Shown here: positions 18,217 to 26,386 of the stretch, in pieces
How positions within the stretch are numbered: the stretch's first letter is position 1
How the letters are laid out: every line of letters starts with the position of its first letter
Assembly (NCBI GenBank): GCA_936941155.1
Contig: CAKZJE010000119.1
Coordinates: 1-52,500 of the forward strand
Direction of reading: 5' to 3'
DNA: 52,500 bases
From: an uncultured Methylomonas sp.
GTDB lineage: Bacteria; Pseudomonadota; Gammaproteobacteria; Methylococcales; Methylomonadaceae
The notes under the pieces: generated by a model
Database searches by the model: none
What the model saw: only the letters and a program-made list of their open reading frames with translations
Told to the model about the DNA's origin: nothing
Made by a program: the position numbers and the translations under genes

Positions 18217-19211
18217 TATAATTTTTTGTTGATTAAGTTAAGAAGTTGGGTAAAAAAAGATTCCGGTAATTGTGCAACAATCGGTACAAACCAATGTTTA
18301 TCGCTGGCAAAAGCAGTGCATTTTACGGCATCTTTTTCAGTCATAAAAACGGGCAACGCATCTTTAAAGTTGATTTGTTTCGCGGTGAAAAAATGATGAT
18401 CAGGAAACGGATGATTTTTAGTGGTTAATCCTTTCGCGGTCAGCAGATTAAAAAACCGTTCAGGATTTCCAATCCCTGCAACTGCGTGACAAGATTGTCC
18501 TTTGAATTCAGCCAAGTTTTTTTCTTCGCCCGTTTTCAAATTCACTGCCATCTCTGCGACAAATTGCATGGGAATTTCCCGCGCTTCCTCAGATGTGCCA
18601 TTCACCACAATCAAATCCACTTCGTTTAAGCGTTCTATCGGTTCGCGCAAAGGGCCGCCGGGTAAGCAACTGTTATTGCCAAATCGCCGCTCGCCATCAA
18701 TCACCGCAATTTCAATATCGCGCTGCAAGGCATAATGCTGCAAACCATCATCGGATAAGATGATATTACAATTTTTTTCACTGATTAAAAATTGTGCAGC
18801 TTCCGCTCTTTTGGTAGCAATGGCGACAGGACAGCCAGATTTTTTCGCCATTAATATAGGCTCATCGCCCACTTGAGTAGGGCTGCTGTCTGCACTGACA
18901 GAAATCGCACCGCAATTTTTGCCGCCATAACCACGACTGATAATGCCAGGGCGAAAACCTTCTTTTGTTAAGCGTTGCGCCAGCGCAATCACCAACGGCG
19001 TTTTGCCAGTGCCGCCAACCGTAATATTACCAACAATAATCACTGGACAAGATAGTTTAGTGCTTTTTAATACGATATTTTTGCGATACAGATAACGCCG
19101 AAACCGTGTTATATCAATAAATAACATTGAAAAAGCGGTGAGCCATGAGGCGATAAAAACATCTTCATACCAGACATAACGCGCCCAACGATTGAGAGTT
19201 TTTTTAATCAT
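18216..19211 (-). CDS. lpxK: Tetraacyldisaccharide 4'-kinase
   Basis: Phosphorylates the lipid A precursor at the 4' position at the inner membrane. An N-terminal hydrophobic stretch (about residues 17-33) anchors it. The modified P-loop [14 protein letters not shown] lies at 61-74. Further family motifs are [41 protein letters not shown] and [11 protein letters not shown]. The length of 331 is normal. It overlaps exbD by four bases and ycaR by one. msbA, its usual partner in E. coli, is replaced upstream by exbB-exbD. Confidence 0.95.
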   Translation of the reverse strand: MIKKTLNRWARYVWYEDVFIASWLTAFSMLFIDITRFRRYLYRKNIVLKSTKLSCPVIIVGNITVGGTGKTPLVIALAQRLTKEGFRPGIISRGYGGKNCGAISVSADSSPTQVGDEPILMAKKSGCPVAIATKRAEAAQFLISEKNCNIILSDDGLQHYALQRDIEIAVIDGERRFGNNSCLPGGPLREPIERLNEVDLIVVNGTSEEAREIPMQFVAEMAVNLKTGEEKNLAEFKGQSCHAVAGIGNPERFFNLLTAKGLTTKNHPFPDHHFFTAKQINFKDALPVFMTEKDAVKCTAFASDKHWFVPIVAQLPESFFTQLLNLINKKL

Positions 19212-19654
19212 TGTGAGGTCTCTGGCTCTTTGGTGGCAAAAGCAATATGCACAAAACCGACTTGGCTTGCCATATCCAAGGCTTTAATCACCGCTTGATG
19301 CGGGGTTTTACCATCGGCACTAATCACAAAAGGTGTTTCTTTAGAATAACGCGCCAAAATGTCCGCAAAATCTTTTTTCAAACTTTCGGGATCTAATTTT
19401 TCACCTTGAGCATTTTCTGCTGTAGAAACAAAATAATTGCCTTGTTTATCAATCAATAAAGTAATCACTTTATTATTTTCAACATTCGTAGGCGGTTCGC
19501 CTTTAGCTTCTGGCAAGTTAATATTAATACCTGTTTCATGGGTGAACGTGGTGGTGACAATGAAAAAAATCAACAACACCAGCACCACGTCAATCATGGG
19601 AATGAGGTTAATTTCAACCGGCGTGCGGGAACGCTTATTTCGATGAAAATCCAT
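19208..19654 (-). CDS. exbD: ExbD/TolR-family biopolymer transport protein
   Basis: Bitopic membrane partner of the ExbB proton channel. The single membrane helix carries the essential acid: NLIPMIDVVLVLLIFFIVTT. The periplasmic domain follows. I use the ATG at 19654 (MDFHRNKR); an in-frame ATG seven codons earlier at 19675 is possible and would increase the overlap with exbB from 20 to 41 bases. Clustering with lpxK suggests an envelope function, but without TonB or TolA nearby the energised partner is unknown. Confidence 0.9.
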   Translation of the reverse strand: MDFHRNKRSRTPVEINLIPMIDVVLVLLIFFIVTTTFTHETGININLPEAKGEPPTNVENNKVITLLIDKQGNYFVSTAENAQGEKLDPESLKKDFADILARYSKETPFVISADGKTPHQAVIKALDMASQVGFVHIAFATKEPETSQ

Positions 19655-20267
19655 CGCCCTTCTCTCTGTCGCCATGAATAATATCGAGCAATTTTAGCGA
19701 TTCTTCTTCCATTTTTAACACATAATCGTCGACTAAGCGTTCAAAATAACGGTGAAAAAACACAGAGGGAATTGCAACCGTTAAACCTGTAGCAGTGGTG
19801 ATTAATGCCACACCAATACCACTGGCTAACACGGCAGGATTTCCTAAGCCGTTGATTCCCATTGCAGAAAATATTTGAATAATCCCGGTCACAGTGCCTA
19901 AAAGCCCCAGTAATGGACTAATCAGAGCAATAGTCCCTAAGGTATTTAAAAAACGTTCTAGCTCATGCACCACTTGCCGTCCAGTTTCTTCAATGCTGGT
20001 TTTCATAATTTCACGGCTGTGATGGCGATTAACCAACCCTGCGGCTAAAACTGCACCGAGTGGCGAGTTAGCGCGTAATTGCCGAATGGTGCTGTCATTG
20101 ATTTGATTTTTTTGCGCCAGTTGCCAAATTTGTGGAATCAGTTGGGGCGGCAACACTTTTTTGCGTTGCAATGACCAAAATCGTTCGCCGACAATCCCCA
20201 TTGCAGTAATGGAGCATAAAATGAGCGGAATCATAAGCCATCCGCCTGCTTTTATTAATTCAAACAC
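19635..20267 (-). CDS. exbB: ExbB/TolQ/MotA-family proton channel
   Basis: 210 residues, three membrane segments: near 9-28, and a pair near 100-130 and 145-175. The signature LGLLGTVTGIIQIF is followed by ALITTATGLTVAIPSVFFHRYF, the pore-lining helix with its Thr residues. It uses proton motive force with ExbD to drive an outer-membrane-linked partner. The start is GTG. It lies 14 bases after the HigA-like gene on the same strand, so the accessory genes upstream may share its transcript. Confidence 0.92.
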   Translation of the reverse strand: MFELIKAGGWLMIPLILCSITAMGIVGERFWSLQRKKVLPPQLIPQIWQLAQKNQINDSTIRQLRANSPLGAVLAAGLVNRHHSREIMKTSIEETGRQVVHELERFLNTLGTIALISPLLGLLGTVTGIIQIFSAMGINGLGNPAVLASGIGVALITTATGLTVAIPSVFFHRYFERLVDDYVLKMEEESLKLLDIIHGDREKGDGFSSK

Positions 20268-20281
20268 TTAAGTCTTTCCTT

Positions 20282-20596
20282 TTAAGCCATTTTTTGTAAA
20301 AAGTGAAAATTCTGAATCGTTTCAAGCTCTGATTTTTCAGTAAGTTGAACTTGATACAAATCCCAGCGCACTTGCAAGTTGAGCCAATAATCAGCAGATA
20401 CGCCAAAAAACTTTGCTAAACGAAGGGCGAGACTTGGGGACACCGCTCTTTTTCTATTAATGAGTTCTTTGATTTGCTGCAAAGGGATGTGAATCGCTTG
20501 TGCTAAATCATCTGGGCTGATTTCCATGGGTAGCAGAAATTCTTCTGACAACATTTCACCTGGATGCGTGGGTTCTCGATGAGTGGGAATGCGCAT
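20282..20596 (-). CDS. higA: HigA-type XRE antitoxin / regulator
   Basis: 104 residues. It opens with the HigA hallmark THPGEMLSEEFLLPM. A helix-turn-helix follows (SPDDLAQAIHIPLQQIKELINRKRAVSPSLALRLAKFFGVSADYWLNLQ), typical of antitoxins that neutralise HigB ribosome-dependent RNases and repress their own operon. No HigB gene is visible within the window; the small gene directly upstream (20612-20863) is not HigB-like. It is therefore an orphan antitoxin or part of a different pair. Confidence 0.82.
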   Translation of the reverse strand: MRIPTHREPTHPGEMLSEEFLLPMEISPDDLAQAIHIPLQQIKELINRKRAVSPSLALRLAKFFGVSADYWLNLQVRWDLYQVQLTEKSELETIQNFHFLQKMA

Positions 20597-20611
20597 TTTT
20601 CTACCTATGAG

Positions 20612-20863
20612 CTACAAGTTGACTTGACTGAATTCAGGTGCTGTTTTTTGATGTTGCAGAATAACTTTTGATAACATTCTTAAAGCATCATTGACTGACT
20701 TTGCATCGGGAAATATTTGCGCCACATCCTCATCAAGCATAATCAGTTTAACACCCGCATGATACTGTTTTGCATATTTACCGCACACGCCGTTAGCCAT
20801 TGTAGAAAAATCATATTCTTCCAGTAAATCCTCATCCATTGTGTCATTATTTTGTGGATTCAT
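20612..20863 (-). CDS. Small acidic protein, uncharacterised, TA-associated type
   Basis: 83 residues. The pattern EEYDFSTMANGVCGKYAKQYHAGVKLIMLDEDVAQIFPDAKSVNDALRML resembles small proteins often found beside RelE/HigB-type toxin genes, to judge from memory of such loci. A ribosome site (GAGAG) lies seven bases before the ATG. It is 15 bases upstream of the HigA-like gene and probably co-transcribed. No enzyme motif is present. It may be an antitoxin-like or regulatory partner. Confidence 0.6.
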   Translation of the reverse strand: MNPQNNDTMDEDLLEEYDFSTMANGVCGKYAKQYHAGVKLIMLDEDVAQIFPDAKSVNDALRMLSKVILQHQKTAPEFSQVNL

Positions 20864-20943
20864 AAAAATCTCTCTCGTTTTGTCGCCTGTCTTGTGCTGG
20901 GTTTCGTTGTCACTCTACCCAGCCTACGAACTCAAAAAGTTTT

Positions 20944-21468
20944 TTATCGACGCTCATATTCCGATAATTCCCAAATAGCAATTGATTGTTTTGCTTGTTG
21001 GGCTAAGTTATCAATTTCCCGAATCACTTGAAGGTAATCAGCTTCCCTAGTTATTGTTGTCCAATTAACTTTTCCACGAAGTTTCGTTTTATCAATAACA
21101 ATTCTATCAACAGGACAATGCGGTGGTTCGGTGATTTCATCTAAACACCAATAATATTTAAGTGACAGATTTAACAATTTTTGGGCAACTCCATATTTGT
21201 AACCATCATTGCCCAGTATACCGACCGTATCAGCGTCATTAGCAAAATTAATAAGAGATGCTATATTTTTACAGTGGTCTGATTCGGATACTGTTGTTTT
21301 ATATTGTGGAATTAAATTTTGTGAAATGTAAGAAATTATTTTTTTTCTAAATCCGCTAATTTCTTTAGAGTTATTTTTCCAAGCACCAGTTTTATATATT
21401 GAAGCATGTTGTACTGAGGCATTCCAAGCAAGAATCCATAACTCGTTTATTAGATAATTTTTTTTCAT
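20944..21468 (-). CDS. Uncharacterised 174-residue protein
   Basis: Predominantly helical protein not assigned to a family. A distinctive stretch, GVAQKLLNLSLKYYWCLDEI followed by TEPPHCPVDRIVI, looks like a conserved core (a Cys-Leu pair, then Pro-Pro-His-Cys-Pro-Asp-Arg). The gene is AT-richer than its neighbours and sits alone between the HigA pair and yefM-yoeB, so acquisition by transfer is plausible. Defence or toxin roles are possible from context only. Confidence 0.55.
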   Translation of the reverse strand: MKKNYLINELWILAWNASVQHASIYKTGAWKNNSKEISGFRKKIISYISQNLIPQYKTTVSESDHCKNIASLINFANDADTVGILGNDGYKYGVAQKLLNLSLKYYWCLDEITEPPHCPVDRIVIDKTKLRGKVNWTTITREADYLQVIREIDNLAQQAKQSIAIWELSEYERR

Positions 21469-21593
21469 TTATATCCTCATATTTTTTGGTTCAAAATTAC
21501 AAATATTTAAACTCAATATCCTAATAAACATCCGCCACAGTCAAAGCCAACTTTGCTACAATGCCTCAACTCAAACCAACCTCAAAAACGACT

Positions 21594-21848
21594 ATGGAAG
21601 CTATCAACTATTGCGAATTTTGTAACGACATGATGACGATATTTGATAAAGTCAACAACGAACACACTCCCGTTATGATTACCCGCCCCAACGGAAAACC
21701 CGCCGTTGTTATCTCTTTCGATGACTTTAAAAGCTACGAAGAAACCGCCTATCTCATGGCAAGCCCCAAAAATGCCGCGCGGTTAAATCAAGCTATTGCC
21801 GAAGTTGAAGCCGGAAAAACAGTACAACACGAGTTAATTGAAGAATGA
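21594..21848 (+). CDS. yefM: YefM antitoxin
   Basis: Phd/YefM-family antitoxin, about 84 residues. It neutralises YoeB and represses the operon. The start MEAINYCEF (ATG at 21594) matches the family; an ATG 33 bases upstream is in frame but adds a non-conserved leader. PVMITRPNGKPAVVISFDDFKSYEETAYLMASPKNAARLNQAI is diagnostic. It overlaps yoeB by four bases (ATGA). Confidence 0.94.
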   Translation: MEAINYCEFCNDMMTIFDKVNNEHTPVMITRPNGKPAVVISFDDFKSYEETAYLMASPKNAARLNQAIAEVEAGKTVQHELIEE

Positions 21849-22099
21849 TTTTATCGTGGGCAGAACAAGCGTGGGACGATTATCTGTACTGGCAAACCAC
21901 CGATAAAAAAACACTCAAACGCATCAACACCTTAATTAATGACATCAAACGCCAACCCTTTAGCGGATTAGGCGAGCCAGAACCTTTAAAGCATCATTGG
22001 TCTGGTTACTGGTCGCGGCGCATTGATAAAGAACATCGCCTAATTTACAAAGTCGGTGACGATGCTGTCATTATTGTGCAATGTCGCTATCACTATTAA
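21845..22099 (+). CDS. yoeB: YoeB toxin (ribosome-dependent mRNase)
   Basis: 84 residues matching YoeB throughout: WAEQAWDDYLYWQ, RINTLINDIKRQPFSGLGEPEPLKH, and the catalytic end GYWSRRIDKEHRLIYKV ... CRYHY. Catalytic Glu, Arg and the terminal His-Tyr are in place, so the toxin should be active. The stop codon overlaps by four bases the 3' end of a truncated Uma2 gene on the other strand, probably the edge of an inserted segment. Confidence 0.95.
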   Translation: MILSWAEQAWDDYLYWQTTDKKTLKRINTLINDIKRQPFSGLGEPEPLKHHWSGYWSRRIDKEHRLIYKVGDDAVIIVQCRYHY

Positions 22100-22323
22100 T
22101 TAAACACACGACAGGATGTACTTCGTAAATGATTGTACAAAAGTGCCAATAAATTCCCTGTAATCAGATTATGCTTGCGATTCACATCCGGCATTACAAG
22201 CATTTCACCATTGATATATTCGTGTTTAATCTCGCTAACTAATTCACTTTCCAAATAATTATCAATGCAGATTTTTAAGTTTTTAGCAGCTTGCATAACA
22301 TGATCACTTAGTTGATGATTCAA
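22096..22323 (-). pseudogene. Truncated Uma2-family nuclease gene
   Basis: The 75 codons encode only the N-terminal part of a Uma2 (DUF820) PD-(D/E)XK nuclease. The family start YLESELVSEIKHEYINGEMLVMPDVNRKHNLITGNLLALLYNHLRSTSCRVF is intact, but intact proteins run to about 190 residues and the catalytic core is missing. The reading frame breaks at CRVFN-stop, at the yoeB stop codon. This looks like truncation by insertion or deletion at the yefM-yoeB border. Confidence 0.85.
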
Positions 22324-22330
22324 ACGTTAT

Positions 22331-22359
22331 GACTGCTAGTCCTTAAAGGACTGGCAGTC
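22331..22359. terminator. Hairpin after pdxJ
   Basis: GACTGCTAGTCC and GGACTGGCAGTC pair with one mismatch around a TTAAA loop, seven bases beyond the pdxJ stop. It should end the lepA-pdxJ transcript. A related AGGACT/AGTCCT hairpin lies at 604-618. Confidence 0.6.
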
Positions 22360-22365
22360 ATTCAA

Positions 22366-23109
22366 TTACAAACTCGCTCTCGCCTGACGCATGATTGTTT
22401 TCATTTGATTAACACTGTGTGCTAACCCTGAAAACACCGCTTGCGCAACCAAAAAATGTCCAATATTCAATTCCACAATGTGCGGCACTTTACAAATCGC
22501 TTCCACATTATAAAAAGTCAAACCATGTCCGGCATTCACTTGTAATCCACACTGATGCGCATAAGCCGCAGCTTGTTGAATCCGCATTAATTCCTGTTGC
22601 TGCTGCGCGGGTGTTTTTGCATCTGCATAAGCTCCCGTGTGCAATTCAATCACGGGCGCACCGCAAGCCACCGCTGCATCAATTTGTTTTTCTTCTGGGT
22701 CAATAAATAACGAAACTTCAATCCCAACATCGGCTAAACGATCACACGCGGTTGTCATTTTTTCCATTTGCCCTGCCACATCTAAACCACCTTCTGTGGT
22801 GAGTTCTTGGCGTTTTTCCGGCACTAAACAACAGGCATAAGGTTTAACTTGGCAAGCCATCGCTAGCATTTCTTCCGTCACGCCCATTTCAAAATTCAAA
22901 CGGGTGTGAATCATCTCTTTCAATAAATAAATATCGCGGTCTTGAATATGGCGGCGGTCTTCGCGCAAATGGGCGGTGATGCCATCTGCGCCTGCTTGTT
23001 CAGCCACTAACGCCGCTTGCACAGGCTCAGGATAAATACTGCCACGCGCTTGGCGCAGGGTGGCAACGTGGTCAATATTGACCCCTAATAAAATCGGTTG
23101 CTTTTCCAT
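22366..23109 (-). CDS. pdxJ: Pyridoxine 5'-phosphate synthase
   Basis: Condenses 1-deoxyxylulose 5-phosphate with 3-amino-2-oxopropyl phosphate to make pyridoxine phosphate. The start [15 protein letters not shown] is the family signature. Further motifs are [54 protein letters not shown] and [11 protein letters not shown]. The length of 247 is normal. It ends the lepA-lepB-DUF4845-rnc-era cluster, where recO normally lies between era and pdxJ but here a Uma2 gene does. Confidence 0.97.
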   Translation of the reverse strand: MEKQPILLGVNIDHVATLRQARGSIYPEPVQAALVAEQAGADGITAHLREDRRHIQDRDIYLLKEMIHTRLNFEMGVTEEMLAMACQVKPYACCLVPEKRQELTTEGGLDVAGQMEKMTTACDRLADVGIEVSLFIDPEEKQIDAAVACGAPVIELHTGAYADAKTPAQQQQELMRIQQAAAYAHQCGLQVNAGHGLTFYNVEAICKVPHIVELNIGHFLVAQAVFSGLAHSVNQMKTIMRQARASL

Positions 23110-23114
23110 AATGC

Positions 23115-23570
23115 TTAAAAAACCTTGCTAAAATCTACAGTAATTCCTTCACTTTCAACAACTTCACGATGAAATAAGGTCTCTTGCGTCGCGCTGGTAA
23201 CAAACACGCTGTGACTATGCGGCTCAACTGTCCAAACGGTTTTTACCCCGCCTTGCACTAAAATTGACGCTTTTGCTAACATTTCTTGAATGGTTTGGCT
23301 GGCAGAAATAACTTCAATTGCGAGTAACGGACTTTCTTTAAACTTGATAATATCGTGAAAAAAATTCGGTTGAATCTGCGCTTTAGGAAACACTGAAATA
23401 TCAGGTGTTAAACCATTGGCAATATCTAGCGTTAATTCTGGCAAAGGTTCAATCGTGTCATTTAATAACAATTGTTTGGTAATTTGCAGACAAATATAGC
23501 TGTGATTTAATGAAGGCATTGCTTCAAAATCCTCCTGTGGTGCAGAATTTTCAATGGATTCTTCTAGCAT
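23115..23570 (-). CDS. Uma2-family (DUF820) putative nuclease
   Basis: 151 residues. The Uma2 core is visible: [12 protein letters not shown], then [36 protein letters not shown]. The Asp of LTPDISV, the Glu of LAIEVIS and the Lys of MLAKAS correspond to the PD-(D/E)XK-like catalytic set, so it may be active. It lies 12 bases after era and five before pdxJ, so it is fully embedded in the operon where recO is found in relatives. The biological role of this abundant family is unknown. Confidence 0.85.
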   Translation of the reverse strand: MLEESIENSAPQEDFEAMPSLNHSYICLQITKQLLLNDTIEPLPELTLDIANGLTPDISVFPKAQIQPNFFHDIIKFKESPLLAIEVISASQTIQEMLAKASILVQGGVKTVWTVEPHSHSVFVTSATQETLFHREVVESEGITVDFSKVF

Positions 23571-23582
23571 CTGATAACTCGC

Positions 23583-24467
23583 TTAAATATCGCCAAAACC
23601 CAAACTTTGCAACGCCCGCTCACTGTCTGACCAACCGGATTTTACTTTTACCCAGAGTTGCAAATACACTTTCTTATCAATCAATTTTTCAATATCAAAC
23701 CGCGCATCGGTGCCAACTTTTTTCAGCATCTCGCCATCTTTACCAATCACAATATTTTTTTGACTATCGCGCTCCACCCAAATAATTGCGTAAATTTTGC
23801 TAATCCCTGGCAAATCTTCATAACGTTCAATTTCCACCGTTAAAGAATAAGGCAATTCATCACCCAAACGGCGGGTGAGTTTTTCGCGCACAATTTCAGC
23901 GGCTAAAAAGCGTTCGCTACGGTCTGTGATTTGATCTTCAGGATAAATATTGTCGCGGATCGGCAATAACGCCATAATCGCGGTTTCAAGCTCTTCTAAA
24001 TTCGTTCTTTTTAAGGCAGAAATCGGCACAATATGTTCAAAAGGATAGCGTTTTTGTGCTAATTCAAAAAAAGCTAACATTTCACCTCTATCTTTTACAC
24101 GATCTACTTTATTAACCGCTAAAATCACCGGTAAACCAGCGCGTTCCAGTTTTTTAAAGATTTCTTCGTCATATTCTTGAAACGCCAAACTATCAATCAA
24201 CCACACCACCACTTCAACACCTAATAACGTGCTGTCTGCGGTGCGATTAAGATGCCGATTTAAAGCGCGTTTTTCACTAGCGTGCATTCCGGGTGTATCC
24301 ATATAAATGGCTTGTCCGTGTGCATTGGTGCTGATGCCTAAAATACGATGCCGCGTGGTTTGCGGTTTTCTGGAAGTGATACTGATTTTTTGCCCTAATA
24401 AATGATTCATTAAGGTGGATTTGCCCACATTAGGGCGACCGACAAGGGCAACATAGCCACAATTCAT
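23583..24467 (-). CDS. era: GTPase Era
   Basis: Ribosome-associated GTPase needed for 16S rRNA maturation and 30S assembly. G1 is GRPNVGKST (residues 10-18), G3 is DTPG in IYMDTPGMHA and G4 is NKVD. A KH domain occupies the C-terminal third (ERDSQKNIVIGKDGEMLKKVGTDARFDIEKL). I start at the ATG at 24467, which overlaps the rnc stop (ATGA) and gives 294 residues; a longer in-frame reading up to 24551 adds a non-homologous leader. Confidence 0.96.
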   Translation of the reverse strand: MNCGYVALVGRPNVGKSTLMNHLLGQKISITSRKPQTTRHRILGISTNAHGQAIYMDTPGMHASEKRALNRHLNRTADSTLLGVEVVVWLIDSLAFQEYDEEIFKKLERAGLPVILAVNKVDRVKDRGEMLAFFELAQKRYPFEHIVPISALKRTNLEELETAIMALLPIRDNIYPEDQITDRSERFLAAEIVREKLTRRLGDELPYSLTVEIERYEDLPGISKIYAIIWVERDSQKNIVIGKDGEMLKKVGTDARFDIEKLIDKKVYLQLWVKVKSGWSDSERALQSLGFGDI

Positions 24468-25150
24468 ATTTTTTCCCGTTGTAAAAGAAGCAGCATTTGT
24501 TCTGCGGCGGATTGTTCGGCTTTTTTGCGTGAAGCACCCGTGCCTGTGCAAATTTCATCAATTAAACGGGTGCGGCAAGTGATTTGAAAAGATTGGGCGT
24601 GTGGCAATCCTGACATCGTAACTAATTGATATTCAGGTAAATCAACGCCGCGTGACTGCATGAGTTCTTGCAATTGGGTTTTCGGGTCTTTTTTCCAATT
24701 ATCGGCGGTGAGTTCCGTTAGTTTTTCCGCAAATAAATTTAAAATCCATGTTTGGCAAGCTTCAATGCCTTGATCTCTAAACAACGCACCGATAATAGCT
24801 TCTAGTGCGTCTGAGAGAATAGAGTCGCGCCGAAATCCGCCGCTTTTAAGCTCGCCTGAGCCTAGAATTAAATAATCGCCGATGTGATGTTTTCTGGCTA
24901 GTCCAGCCAAAGAATCTTGATTAACTAAACTGGCTCTTAAGCGACTTAACACGCCTTCGCTGGCATCTGGAAAAGCATCATATAACTTTTGCGCAATCAC
25001 AAAGCCTAAAATGGAATCGCCTAAAAACTCCAATCGCTCGTTATTATTTGCGCCCATACTGCGATGGGTTAACGCCGTTACTAGCAACTCAGGCTGATTA
25101 AAATTCAGCCTTAAGTTTTTTTCTAACTGTTTTGCTTCTTTTGTAATCAC
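24464..25150 (-). CDS. rnc: Ribonuclease III
   Basis: Double-strand-specific endonuclease that processes rRNA and structured mRNAs. The catalytic signature NERLEFLGDSILGFVI is at about residues 36-51, and DALEAIIGALFRDQG is the second acidic motif. A dsRNA-binding domain fills the C-terminus (DPKTQLQELMQSRG ... GASRKKAEQSAAEQMLL). GTG start overlaps the DUF4845 stop (GTGA). The length of 228 is normal. Confidence 0.97.
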   Translation of the reverse strand: MITKEAKQLEKNLRLNFNQPELLVTALTHRSMGANNNERLEFLGDSILGFVIAQKLYDAFPDASEGVLSRLRASLVNQDSLAGLARKHHIGDYLILGSGELKSGGFRRDSILSDALEAIIGALFRDQGIEACQTWILNLFAEKLTELTADNWKKDPKTQLQELMQSRGVDLPEYQLVTMSGLPHAQSFQITCRTRLIDEICTGTGASRKKAEQSAAEQMLLLLQREKI

Positions 25151-25536
25151 TGTGGTGTGCCACCGACCTCAATAAAATCATCAAATTTCATCAAAACGCT
25201 CATATTACTAATGATAGGGGCTTCAGATTGATAGGTTATTTGCAGTTTAACGTAATCGCCTTCTTTGGTAAGCTCAATGTTCTCTGGGGCAATATCTTTA
25301 CGATCCACTTGGTTCATACCAAAACGATCATTCAATCGTTTCATTATTTCATCTTTATTGGCTGTTTGAATGTCAGTCGAGTTTTTTATACCTTCCAAAG
25401 CACTTACTACCTTGCCATGGTTCATATAAACAGGGACTATTCTCAATACCATTATTACAACGGAACAAATCCCAATTAACATCAGAACAATGTTTGTACC
25501 AGTCATACCACGTTGTTTTTTTAATGAATTATTCAT
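25147..25536 (-). CDS. DUF4845 membrane protein
   Basis: 129 residues, one N-terminal membrane segment (GTNIVLMLIGICSVVIMVLRIVP) that resembles the start of a pilin-like protein (KQRGMTG). The rest is a small periplasmic domain (PVYMNHGKVVSALEGI ...). Members sit between lepB and rnc in many gammaproteobacteria. Function unknown. Overlaps rnc by four bases. Confidence 0.9.
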   Translation of the reverse strand: MNNSLKKQRGMTGTNIVLMLIGICSVVIMVLRIVPVYMNHGKVVSALEGIKNSTDIQTANKDEIMKRLNDRFGMNQVDRKDIAPENIELTKEGDYVKLQITYQSEAPIISNMSVLMKFDDFIEVGGTPQ

Positions 25537-25568
25537 GAATGTTTTCCTAAATGTAATGAAGTTAAAGT

Positions 25569-26345
25569 TTATTGTAATACCGTACCGATACGATTAAAAA
25601 CAATGCCTCCTTGCTTTAAATCCCAGCTCATCCAAATAAAAAAGGCTCTGCCAACCAAATTCTGTTCAGGAACAGTACCCCAATAGCGGCTGTCATTGCT
25701 ATTGTCGCGGTTATCGCCCATCACAAAATAGTGTCCTTCTGGAACAATATAATCGCCATCAAGAATAGGCTGTGTATTATCAACAAGAATGCTGTGTTCA
25801 ACTGGATTTAAGTTTTCCAGCAAATGTTCTGGCGTACTAGAGCTATCATCTTCTTTTGCGCCCTGATATTCGCCTAAACTCACTTGTTTAATCGGTTTAT
25901 CATTAATGTAGAGCATTTTTTGATAATAACCAATTTTGTCGCCCGGCAAACCAATCACACGTTTAATGTAATCAACGCTAGGGTCTTTTGGGAAGCGAAA
26001 CACGACAATATCTCCGCGCTTAGGCTCATTTAGCTCAATCACTTTTTGGTGCAAGACTGGTAAACGAATCCCGTAAGTGAATTTATTCACCAGAATAAAA
26101 TCACCAATCAGCAAAGTTGGCATCATTGAGCCGGATGGAATCCGAAATGGCTCAACCAAAAACGACCGCAGCAACAGCACAATTAATACAACGGGGAAAA
26201 AAGAACGGGCGTATTCCACATACCAAGGCTGTTCTGCTTCAATAAACTCACGGTTTACGCGCTTTAAATAAAGTAAATAACTGCCCCAGACAATGCCTGT
26301 CACAAAAGTTGCAATCACTAAAAAAAAGGAAAAATCAAAATCCAT
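25569..26345 (-). CDS. lepB: Signal peptidase I
   Basis: Cleaves signal peptides of secreted proteins at the periplasmic face. Two N-terminal membrane helices (about 7-25 and 50-63). The catalytic Ser is in PSGSMMPTLLIGDFILVNKF (Ser73), and the base Lys is in YIKRVIGLPGDKIGY (Lys128). The last family box is HYFVMGDNRDNSNDSRYWGTVP. The length of 258 is somewhat shorter than in E. coli (324), as in many relatives. It sits 41 bases after lepA. Confidence 0.96.
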   Translation of the reverse strand: MDFDFSFFLVIATFVTGIVWGSYLLYLKRVNREFIEAEQPWYVEYARSFFPVVLIVLLLRSFLVEPFRIPSGSMMPTLLIGDFILVNKFTYGIRLPVLHQKVIELNEPKRGDIVVFRFPKDPSVDYIKRVIGLPGDKIGYYQKMLYINDKPIKQVSLGEYQGAKEDDSSSTPEHLLENLNPVEHSILVDNTQPILDGDYIVPEGHYFVMGDNRDNSNDSRYWGTVPEQNLVGRAFFIWMSWDLKQGGIVFNRIGTVLQ

Positions 26346-26386
26346 GTTTATATCTTAAGGTTGAGGTTTAAAAAGAGAAGCGTTGA

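Noticed and set aside
23510-23785. 91-codon plus-strand ORF across the era-Uma2 junction
   Set aside because: Overlaps two real minus-strand genes and shows no family pattern.
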